From positions 1,054,001 to 1,118,000 of the forward strand of contig JAFCMP010000536.1 in the NCBI GenBank assembly GCA_017506865.1: a stretch of 64,000 bases of DNA, in the 5' to 3' direction. The DNA comes from Tribonema minus. Taxonomy: Eukaryota > Sar > Xanthophyceae > Tribonematales > Tribonemataceae. Made by a program: the position numbers and the translations under genes. The notes below the pieces were generated by a model. That model made no database searches. It was not told the DNA's origin and worked only from the letters and a program-made list of their open reading frames with translations. Of this stretch, positions 36,641 to 46,571 are shown in pieces (positions within the stretch are counted from its first letter, which is position 1; every line of letters begins with the position of its first letter).

Positions 36641-39600
36641 TGTATGGGGTAGCCGTCTCAGCAGGAGCGGAGAAAGCGGCCATGGCCGGCAAACTCGCGT
36701 ATGAGCTCGGTCACTGGCAGTTCATGCTGGACCTCAAGAATGCCTTCAACATGGTGTTCGTCCTGGCGGCAGCGGAATGGGTAGCAGCACAGCTGCCGGA
36801 CTTCCTCGACTACTTCATCGGCACATACGTTCGCACTCGGCCACGCCTGCTGTTCCAGCACGTCGACGGCTCCACGCGCATCATCATGTCTCAGCGCGGG
36901 TTTAAGCAGGGGGACCCCGCGGCACCGATGCTCTTGTGCGGCGCCATTGCTGAGTGCTTGAAACGGTTCAATAAGGCGGCGGCCGCGCAGCGCGCGCGGA
37001 GGCGGATGGGCGCCTACATGGACGATGCCAACGTCCGAACAGGCGCTTGCACGCTGACTCAGGATGACATACAGGCGGTGGCGCAGCTCAAACAACACTT
37101 TGCGGAGGTGGGGCTGGAGCTAAACCTCACCAAGTCACGCGCTGCCTGGCAGGGGGCATGTGGTGACTGACCACGAGCAACAACTGCTGCAGCAGCTGGG
37201 CGTTCAGCTAGTGGGGGATACGGATGAAAATCAGAACCGTGGAGCTGTGTTGCTGGGGGTGCCGGTGGGCCACAGCAGCTTTGTGGACGCATGGCTGCGC
37301 AGGGAAGCGGGTGCAGGCGGGGCAGGGGCTCGATTTGCAGAGCGATGCGCGCGCCTGACATCCCTGAGGGCTATGTTCAGGTTACTGCGCTACTGCGTGG
37401 TGCCTCGCATGACGTACTGCCTGCGCACCATTCCCACTACGCAGACAGCGCCAGCCGCCAAGGAGTGGGATCGGGTCACGCAGTGAGTGCTTGAGCACTC
37501 AATGGGCCTGCAGCCACCAGGCCAGACCTGGCGCCAGTTTGAGCAAAGTGGGGCCCACTTCCATCTGGCAGCGCACGGCCCAGCCTTACAGCAAGCGCGA
37601 CTCCCAACACGGCATGGCGGCCTTGGCATTACCAGCGCCTGCGACATCGCTGATGCTGCGTATGTGGCGGGCACGTTGCAAGCGCTGCAACCAGCACTCT
37701 CTGGATGGGCGGGGTTGCTGCAGCAGGCGGCTCCTCAAGCGGCTGCAGACAACGCTGCTGAGGATGCGGCAACACAAGCGGCACCGGCAGCAGCGGCAGC
37801 AGCACCCGCACCAGCAGCATCAGCAGCGGCAACTGTTACAGCGGCAGCGGCGGTTGCCAGTGGAGGCGCGACCGCTCCGGCAGCGGCAACTGCATCAGCG
37901 GCTGGCCGCGCTTATGGCGCAGCCATTCCGGCAACACACGACGCAGCTGCCGCTGGATCAGGGGCCGCGGCGGCAGCACAGGCGGCACCAGCGGCAGCAG
38001 CAGCAGCGGCGGCGCACGGCGCAACTACTCCGGCGGCAGCAGCAGCGGCGGCAGCAGCAGGTGCTCCAGCATCAGAGGCTGCTGCAGCAGCGGCAGCACA
38101 TGTTGCACCTCAAGTGGCCTCGGCGGCATCACTAACTGCAGCATCAACAGCAGCGGCTGCGGGCATAGGCAACACAGCTGCTACAGGCCCTACTAGCCTA
38201 AGGGCTGCTGCAGCACCTGCGACAGGAGCAGCGTCGGCAGGCGGCGCCGCAACCGTGCCGGCTGCGACAGCGGCAATGGCGGTGGCAGCGGCCAATGCGG
38301 CAGGTGCTGCACCAACACCTGCGGCAGCAGCAACACCACTGGCAGCAGCAGCAACGGCAGGCGGCGCAGCTGCAGCACCAGCGCACGCAGCAGCGGCAGC
38401 CGTCAATGGAGGCGCTGCGCGTTCCACACCAGCAATGCTACAAGGCCCAGCAGCAGCAGAGGTGGCGCGCCTGCCCCTCATGCGGACGATCGCCACAGCT
38501 GCCACATTTCTACGTGCAGCAACAGGTGACAAGCTGGAACATATACTGCCACCAGCGCTAACGCCACTGCAGCAGCAACCACCTACGCAGCAGCCGCCGC
38601 TGCGGCCGACAGCAGGTGGTGGCACTGGTGCGGATGCTGCTTGCGTACTTGACGCCAGTGCTCTGCAGTTGCAGTGTAGCCTGAAGCGCCCCAATCAGAG
38701 TGCGCTTGCAGATGCCGTCGCTACCGAGCTTGCAGATGAGGTGGAGGCGGACCTGCAACAGCTGCCGCAGGGCACGCAATGCACGCAAGCACTTGCTCGA
38801 TTCCGGTCGCAGCGCCACATGCACTCGATCGGCATGGCATTCCTCAATGAGCCCATGTACTCCACAACGGCTTCGTTCGATGGCCTATCCTGGCAGCTGG
38901 CCGTCAAACGCGCCATCGGAGTAGAGGAGCACACGGCAGGCTGCAAGCTGTGCGGGAAGTCGCCGGGCGGCACCCTGCATGCACGGCTGTGTCAAGCGCC
39001 ACGCGTCAAGGCGCACGACACCATCGTCCACAATAGCGTCAAGAGGGCCACGCAGCGCATCCTGCGGCAATACCTCAAAACGGGACTGGTGGACGAGGAC
39101 TACACGCCGTTTCTGGGGTCCGCCGGGCCGCCGGGGAGTCGCAGGATGGACATCGTGCTGCCTGCCGACGCCTTCCCGGTGACCGGCTACGACGACCCGA
39201 CACGCCACCTACCGCTCATGGTGGACGTTACCTGCTTCGAGGCACAGGTAGCGTCGCGGGCGGCGAAGACTGCAGCAGACCCCGAGCGATGCTGCCGCGA
39301 CCAAGAGGCCGCCAAGACTACCCACTATTCTGGTCATTATGATCAGAATTGCTACGAACTTGCCACTTTGGCAATAGGGTCATTTGGCAGCATCGGGGAG
39401 CAGGGGCGGAAGCTGCTGGAGGCTGTGGCGACGGAGTATGCCAGTAGGATGTCAGTGCCCGGAGGAGCGCGCCCTAAAGCTCTCAAGGGCATCGCCCTGG
39501 CGCGCTTACGCTCGGCACTGTCGGCAGCGCTCCACATGGCGTACTCTGGCCGTGTCATGACACACATGGCAGAATCCAGGGAGGGGGGGCACATGGAGGA

Positions 39601-39660
39601 GGACGTAGGGGAGGACCCCGAGATGCCATTTGGCGGCGGCAGCGTTTGAGTGGTTGTCGT
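36640..39660 (+). mobile_element. Second LINE family (RT + REL-endonuclease), plus strand
   Basis: A non-LTR element related in plan to, but distinct in sequence from, the 7.6-13.3 kb LINE. Reverse-transcriptase motifs are LDLKNAFNMV (first catalytic Asp), GFKQGDPAAPML and YMDDANV, all between 36700 and 37050. The coding region is then interrupted: a frame change lies near 37150-37170 and a stop at 37484-37486. A third open segment (37487-39649, 720 codons) begins with a thumb-like part, continues through a very long alanine-rich stretch (about 37740-38450), and ends with a CKLCG...H..LC cluster, an RMDIVLP segment and LMVDVTCFEAQV, matching the zinc-knuckle and restriction-like endonuclease layout. 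The N-terminal part before the RT is absent, so the copy is 5'-truncated and inactive. Confidence 0.8.
37740..38460 (+). repeat. GCA-rich low-complexity linker in the second LINE
   Basis: About 700 bp of imperfect GCA/GCG/CCA triplets (gcagcagcagcggcagcag and similar) keep the element frame open and encode mainly Ala with Thr, Pro and Gly. It separates the RT/thumb part from the zinc-knuckle and endonuclease part. It has clearly expanded by slippage, since related non-repetitive linkers in the other LINE are much more Arg-rich and less pure. Confidence 0.75.
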
Positions 39661-40120
39661 TGCGACACTTTCAGACTGTCATACGACATGTAGATTCCTT
39701 ACAGCTAGATGTCAATCATCTGGGCTTTTTCGCGCCCTGAGCGAGAATTAATAAAAAGTACAATGCCATAGGCGTGTACGGCATGCACCATTACATGTCT
39801 TATTGCAATCATTCGTACTGATGCACAAATTCTGGAGGTTGCACACCATAAAATTCCAGCCTGTGCAGCAGCACGAGAGATGCGCAGAGGCAAAGGCGCG
39901 CACGAGGGCATGCAGAGAAGATGGCATTAAGTCACTGCCATTGTTAACTTCAACGGGGGCCTTACAACACGGCAATGCCGTAGCATGCAGGCCAGGGTCG
40001 CGGCATTGTGTTGAGGCTGTGCCGCCCAGAACAGGGTGCACCTGGCCTCAGCTACATAGGACGATCACCCCAACAGCAGTGCACATAATGCCATGTAGCC
40101 CTGGATCCTGATTGGTGATG
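39661..40120. other. Spacer between second LINE and carrier gene 3' end
   Basis: Presumed 3' end of the LINE and 3' flank of the carrier gene. No gene seen. Confidence 0.35.
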
Positions 40121-43100
40121 CTATAGCACCCCTGCGAGCGTCCGCTTGGAGGCCTCGTAGGCGCCAAAGAACACAAAGCCGCCTATTCCTATCCACATCA
40201 CGCGAGGGACGATGCCGCCAAAAAGTGCCTGCAGAGGGGGGGGGGGGGGGGTCTTCAGGTCGTGAGTTGTCGTCACATGCATTCGAAGAGAACAGCAAAT
40301 GGTCCAGCAGCAAGGGTTCAGTAGAACATTTTGGGGTGGCATAATGCAGCCCAGGCAAGCGAGGCTGCATAGCTTCTCAACATTGTTGCTTTGATGGTCG
40401 TGACTTGATAGAACTGTGGCATTGGCAGCAACAGCAGTCGCACTTCGCACAAGATGGCTGAGGCAGGCATATGGTTTTGCCGCTTCAGCATTTGCTGAAC
40501 TGTTGTGCAAACGCAGCATGGTGATATTACTATCAAACGCAGCGTATTCAGGCAAAAGAGAGCTCAAGCCCGGTGTCAACAACAGACGCCGCACGCAGCA
40601 TTCTGCGCCAGCAACAGACCGCCTGTGGCGGTCAACAGGGTTGTGGTGGGCATCGCCTACGGCGTCTGTGTGCAGCAATGATCCAGCCTGTTGAGTGCGC
40701 AGTGCAAGGAGCTCAGCGTGCAAAAACACGCTCTGGTCTGGCACCACATGACGCGCACGATTTATGCTGTACTTTGGAGTAGCGTATTGCAGTGTACTAA
40801 AGTACTTCCAAGTAGAAGGGTGTGTACGCACCGCTGCTCCCTCGTCTGCAACGATGCGCTGGAAAGTCGGCACCATTCCTTTGTAGGGCAGCCCGTGCTT
40901 GTCCTGCCGACATCACAGGAGATGGAGGTTAGCAGCGCTCATCATTATGCCAGGCACTAACCTCATCATTGCAGCCACACATGCCATGTTCACAAAGTGG
41001 GCCCACCATTGTCTGTGCGCTCGTTGCACCCATGTCGTCACGCTTCTGTGACCCTCTACACAGCTGTAGCTCCATGATACATCTCAGATCATGACTCGCC
41101 ATGCCAAGCATGAGTCATGTCTTGACGGCATTGAAAAGGCGTAAGCAACACACCGCCAAGCAGCCCCCCGAAAGTTAGACTTCGCCCTTTCGCCTCTTCG
41201 TGTTCGGCGATGAGCTGATTAAAAAGGTGACGCCAAGCAGCAATGCACGGCCATGCGGCCATGGCCGTGCATGCGTGCCATGGCGCGGTAGTATACCAAG
41301 TCAGCAGTCTCTACCGACGTGCATGGCACGGCAAAAGGCGCGCACGCGTAGCGTAGCGACAACAGCGGCACAGAACCAAGTCGGTGCTGCAGCAATGCAT
41401 CGCGCGTGCAGTGCTAGGGGGCGTGTGGCGCAGATGTGAACGCAGTGCGTTGGCACATTGACTGCACTGGACAGCAGGCCGCTTTGCGCGTAGGACAAGC
41501 AGCCGTAACAGCATGTGCTTTGAATTAAACGTATATGCAGCCTTGCCTTGTCTCAAATATATGTATACAAGCCCAATTACTTCGAAGTATATGTATATTA
41601 ATACGTATATTCAGCCATATCATATATGTATACCAAGCCATTACATACATATGTTTTAGGGCTAGATCACCCGAAAGGGCAATGTCGTCACGCCAAACAC
41701 GAAGAGGCGAAAGGGCGAAGTCTAACTTTCGGGGGGCTGCCACCGGCAAATGCCCTTTCACAGGCTGCCGCGCTCTACGGTCTATGGCGACCACGGAGTC
41801 TGACTCACCGCGCCGAGCATGAGTCGAGTCTTGACGACATCGAAGGGCGTAGTCAGCGCTCTGGCTCAACTGCAGACTTTGACTCACCGCGCCCAGCATG
41901 AGTCGAGTCTTGACGACGTCAAAGGGCGTAGTCAGCGCTCCGGCAGAGGCCCCCGACAGGCTGCCGCACACCGCGGCCTGGTACGACCGCAAGCTTTGAC
42001 TCACTGCGCCGAGCATGAGTCGAATCGTGATGACATCGAAGGTCGTGGTCAGCGCTCAGGGACATTGCTGCAGACTTTGACTCACCGCGCCGAGCATGAG
42101 TCTAGTCTTGACGACGTCGAATGGCGTAGTCAGCGCTCCGGCGAAGGCCCCCGACAGGCTGCCGCACACCGCGGCCTGGTACGAATGTACCGGCGCCCCT
42201 CTTCTTCTGCCCCAGACGGCCTTCATCCGCTCGTACAGTGGGAACTGTAGCGTGGGCAGGGGGTAGAACGAGGGGCAGGGCTTACGTCACACCAAAGCAC
42301 TATCGGTTTCATAGATGACTTCGTAGATGACAAGTCTCATTGTAGCTACTTGTATCGGTTTCAGGAGTGACGAGCGGGAGAGTAGTGCTGCTAGGTGGGG
42401 TCTGCGGCCATCCTGTATCGTGGATGAGTACCGTAGATGACTGGCGTGAGACCCCCCCCCCCCCCCCTTCAAGACTGCACCATGGTGATCTACTCCGCTA
42501 GACCCCCAATCCCCATGGAATGCCTCCGCGCATATGCATGTCACACATCTATGGCTCAAGATGGGTGTGACAGCCTGCAGCACAACACCAAAATACGCCA
42601 AGAGGACGTTATGACTTCACCGAACCTCAAGCACATGCAATCCGTCATTGCACGCACTCCCTACGACACCTCCAATGCTGTTACATTTTGTGCTGTGGCA
42701 CAGCTCTGCCGTAAGCCGCACTAGCGATTCCGGATTTGCTGTGCATGTATGCATTTGTCGCGACACGTGAGCCGACTTTTGCCCTGACGTGAACATTGCG
42801 TTTTGGCAAAAACGCAACTAATTATGCTGCAGGCTGCTCGGCACATACTTCGATCTGCTCTGAATTGCGTCATCACATTGCTCTCCCGCACTGGGTCCAT
42901 ATGCCGTGCGGTAGAGCTGCCGAGCATATCAGGACCGCATTTTGCATGCACGGTCCGCGGAGCGTGAGCACTCATCGAAGACGCGCTGCAGCTCCTTCCG
43001 TGCGCTCAAAGCGCGTTCGCAACTGATCAGCAGTTGCGGCAGTTGCCCGCTGGATGGTCCTGAACACCAGCCATGTCCCATCGATATCCTCTCACACATG

Positions 43101-45789
43101 AGGGCATCCGGCTGGCGCAGCTGCCACGTCACCTGTATGAGACTGAAGGGTATCTCCCGCATGATGGTGGTCATGTAGCCCGCATAGAAGCCCCTGGCGC
43201 CGCTGGCGGAGAGGATCGATCGGCACGTCGCCACTGCACTTGAACTTGAAGTACCCACCCCCGCTTGCATCTTCTGCTTGACGTTTTCTGTGGGGACCTG
43301 CACAGCAGGAGCGCGTTGCGATGCAGTGAAGAAGCGCGGCGGCTGTTGTCACCAGCAAGTGCGCAGACGACTCAAATTTCGAGTATTTGAAGAAGCGAGA
43401 GCATCATGAATTGTCTGCTGGGCCTGCAACGCAGCACTGCGGCGTAGGGAGCACGAGGAGGAGTCCGGTACAATGTGGGAGCGTCTCTTGAAGTATGTAT
43501 CATTACAAATTGAAGTGTGACGGCGCCTGACAAAGTGGGCCGAGGGCAGACCACCAATGCGTGTGTGACAGCGAGCATGCCAGTCCGGGTTTTCAATCAC
43601 TGCTGTTGAGAAAACTGCAACACCGACAGGTGAAAAACGTGGGGACTCTGGGCGAGAAAATGCTGTACTGGAGGGCTTCAAAGTTTGCGTGGCGCCCAAA
43701 TGTACTGCAGGGAATCCACAGGTGGCACGCCACTGGCCACGGGCCGACTGAACTTCAAGATGGACTCTGAGATGAAGCTACCGCACCAGCCCACAAGACT
43801 CACCCAAGACTTGCTCACTCGCGCACGCACTCACCCTGACCAAGCACGCGACGATCTCGGCGCCGCTGGCCGCGGCCATGTGCGTGGAAGGCGCGCTGGG
43901 GTCGCCGAGCCTGACCTGGTGGCAGCGAGCAGCAACGGGGCAGCGCTCAGCAGCTGCACGTTGTGAACCGCGGGCGCACGGAACTGTTTGGTGTGTGCGC
44001 GTGGAAGCAGGAAAGAACGCCGCAGCATCGGCGCCGCCACTACCGCATGCCGCCAGGACTTGTGTCGACTGCGTCTGCGTCGCGCTGCCTCGGCGCAGAC
44101 AACTAGTACCACATGAGCACGTGGACAATTTTTGCAGCTCATGGATCGGAGAAGGCAAGTAGAAAAGAAGCACTTCAGAAGTACAACAAGAAAAACAGTG
44201 AAAGCGGCGCATAGGCCGTGCTGCTGTCGCTGCTTCGTGAATCAGCTGTCTGCAGCCACCGCGATCGAGTTCACCCGGCTCAACCCACCGCCCAGCTCTG
44301 TTTGGCTCCAGGTTCGTAGACGGCGCGTCCTTTAACCCTTACCCTAACCCTAACCCTAACATTGCTGCACCAACGGTGCACCTCTGGTCCTGGTTGTGTA
44401 GGTGGGCATTGTGGTGATGCTTGCAGAGCCTCAGGGTTCATGGTGATCCATGTCAGACCAGGCAGGTGCATCGGTGATGCAGGTAGGTTGCCTTGTGCAG
44501 CTCTACGGAGCCTCTACCTACCACGACGCAAGCGGCCGTCCTGGTGACATGCGGGTCCATGTTCGTAAATGCAGGCATGCGGTCTGCGTGCCGCTTGCCT
44601 GCCTGCCTGCCCTTGGGTGTAGGGTCAGGGTTAGGTTAGGGTAACCCTAACTTTAACCTTTTAAAACATTGCCACCGCCGCTTCGCCAACCCCCTCTCCC
44701 TCCTAGCTGGAGAGCGTGGAGCAATCACCAGACACTGGGCTCTGCATGTTGGAGCGACCTGCACAACCTTGGTCAGGGATCTCTGTTGCATCCACTGGTT
44801 GACATTGCACTGCTCCAGGCTCAAGAGGTGTACACTCCTGGTAAACATTGTGGTAACCATAACAGTAGCTCCACTCACATCGCAGGGAAGGGCCTGGTGT
44901 ACATCAACTTTAGTAGTCCAGAAAAATTTCACGACATTCCTATTTGTCTTTTGCTTGCATTAGATAACCTCTGACGCAATGATGAACGGTATGCGCCAGC
45001 TGCCGTGCGGCCCTATGGAGGTGGCAGCTGCGTGAGGTGCCGGCTACGCATGAGAACTTTTTGAAAGCGTTAAATATAATCCTGAGTGTGAGATTGCATG
45101 AATGTGGTTGATAACACATGTGATCATGGTTACCTTGAGTCCCTCATACGTGCTAAAGAAAGCAGCTGCTCCGGGTGCTGATCCCACAGCAGCAGCGCTT
45201 AGCCCATTGTAAACCCCCTTGAACCCCCCAGCTTTGATAAAACCTGCGGGTCACAGCCAGGGAAAGCACGGCGCTGCGTTTTTGTGATGAGTTAGTACAG
45301 AACCACTGCAGCATACAAGCACATGGGGCTGACGGAATGTGTCAAACAGGTCAATCACAATATATACACGAAATAATCAGTGACGCCTGGCATTGCCAAT
45401 TGCTGCAAGGCATTGAGCATGCCGGTAAGGTACGCTTGCGTGATCCTTGCAGGCAGCCTGCCTAGCCCAATTAGCAGGTGCAGTTGGAATATGTTGTAGC
45501 AGAGACACTTCCACGGTCTTGCTGGATCATTGCCCACGTCGTACCTTGTGATGACTGCAATCTGGTCTTGATGGTATCCAGCGGGAACAAAGCAACATCC
45601 ACGGAGGTCCCAGCGATGCCTCCTGACTGAGAGCAGGCGAAACATGCACACCGCATCATGTCGTGCATTGATCTCGTGCGTTGCAGAGCATTTTGAGCGA
45701 GCAGAGCATCTGTACGGGCTTACCACTAGTGCAAGGACGAAGCTTGGCTGGTGAGGCATCTCATGCTGCAGAGAATCGCCTGCGCTCAT
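40121..45789 (-). CDS. SAMC: Mitochondrial S-adenosylmethionine carrier (SLC25 family)
   Basis: Eight exons: 45724-45789, 45545-45626, 45134-45243, 43835-43915, 43133-43297, 42086-42244, 40832-40903, 40121-40228. All introns are GT-AG with matching phases; total 280 residues from the ATG at 45789, the usual length for SLC25 carriers. It would exchange cytosolic S-adenosylmethionine for S-adenosylhomocysteine across the inner mitochondrial or plastid membrane. The three carrier repeats are visible: [11 protein letters not shown] (from residue 36), [11 protein letters not shown] (from 114) and [10 protein letters not shown] (from 208), each fitting Px(D/E)xx(K/R). The SAM-carrier subtype is shown by [59 protein letters not shown] and [18 protein letters not shown]. 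One oddity is a 21-nt insertion-like stretch in exon 5 encoding GTSSSS. Large parts of the introns are exon-edge repeats (see separate entries). Confidence 0.92.
41093..42085 (-). repeat. Splice-junction array at the donor of carrier exon 6
   Basis: The 3' end of exon 6 with its GTGAGTC donor is repeated in the following intron. The donor GT falls at 42084-42085 (real), with copies near 42003, 41886 and 41808, plus a diverged copy near 41095. The copies near 42000 and 41885 carry up to about 85 bp of exon, and the 41929-41990 segment still decodes to the exon's [10 protein letters not shown] and [11 protein letters not shown] phrases. Periods are about 80 or 117 bp. Confidence 0.85.
41161..41739. 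repeat. 44-bp perfect inverted repeats enclosing 490 bp
   Basis: The 44 bases at 41161-41204 (cagccccccgaaagttagac...) are the exact reverse complement of 41696-41739, with weaker pairing just inside. The interior is AT-rich, with repeated atatgtatac phrases. This could be a non-autonomous DNA transposon, but no target-site duplication is obvious. The right arm also partly resembles the neighbouring exon-edge repeats, so an inverted duplication of array material is an alternative. Confidence 0.65.
43234..43254 (-). other. 21-nt GT...AG palindromic insert within a conserved exon
   Basis: Inside carrier exon 5 lies GTACTTCAAGTTCAAGTGCAG. It begins GT, ends CAG, is a multiple of three, and contains the ACTTCAAGT motif found throughout the introns. 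Read through, it adds Gly-Thr-Ser-Ser-Ser-Ser, giving a loop about 3 residues longer than in typical SAM carriers. Removing it would leave the loop about 4 residues too short, so it is probably translated. Confidence 0.6.
44331..44361. repeat. Interstitial telomere-like repeat (CCCTAA)
   Basis: Four near-perfect CCCTAA units lie within an intron of the carrier gene (between exons 3 and 4). Confidence 0.9.
44619..44657. repeat. Head-to-head telomere-like repeats
   Basis: TTAGGG-type units on the plus strand (agggttaggttaggg) switch directly to CCCTAA-type units (taaccctaac), the arrangement expected from joined telomere ends, on a miniature scale. Confidence 0.8.
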
Positions 45790-46571
45790 TGCAGCAGAGC
45801 GGGTCGCGTCGTGTGTCAGAACAATCGATTAAAAAAGTGACAGTTGGGTTTGCGATTATCATCGAGACGCATGCAGCCAGGCATGCGTGCGGCGCAATCA
45901 GTATCAATCAGAGTGCAGTGGCGAGTTTGTGCATCAAAAAACATTCGGGTGCGCGAAAGACAGCGACAACTGCGATTATGGTGCCAAGGTAAACCGCAGT
46001 GCACACGTGATGTCAAGTGCAATTTGAATGCGCAATTGACTGGAACTTGAAGACAGCGCAGCACGGCGAATGCACAGCATGTTCAAGCAAAGCTGACAGA
46101 CCAGAAGTGCCCAAGGCGCAAAATGTGTGATTCATGAGGAGGGGCCTTGAGCATTGCCTTCGCAAGGAACGCAGGCGCCGCGCGTTCAAAGCTGCGTGTC
46201 GTCTGCAAACAGGATGGGTGCCAACTGAGCTTGGAAGGTGTATGCGGCACGCCTGTCGTGCCAAATTTTCAGGAGTGTTAAAACTACCGCATTTCTCAGA
46301 CGCAAAGGAGCGTGCCTCACGGATCTCATGCGGCTGCGAGGAAAGCGCGCGACAGGCGCCTCTACGCGCCTACGCCGCACGAGCAAGCACGCGCACGCTC
46401 AGCAGCAGCGCTCAACCAGCGCAGCCACAGCCGCAGTGCGAGCCTCCCTCCCAGGGGGTGCCATCGCCTGCCCGATTTTAGGCAAGGCCCCAGACCCCCC
46501 CCCGCCCCCCATGTTGAGGAAAACATGCCCTCTCCCTTCCCCCCGGCTGCCGCCGCCGCTCGCGCGTGCCG
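45790..46571. other. Spacer between carrier start and ArfGAP stop
   Basis: Holds the carrier's 5' flank and the ArfGAP 3' untranslated region, both on the minus strand. No recognisable core promoter element or other gene was seen. A C-rich tract lies at 46494-46508. Confidence 0.4.

Noticed and set aside
43234-43254. Treating the 21-nt GT...AG stretch in carrier exon 5 as a real intron
   Set aside because: Far below any spliceosomal intron size, a multiple of three with no stop, and reading through gives a loop length closer to known SAM carriers.
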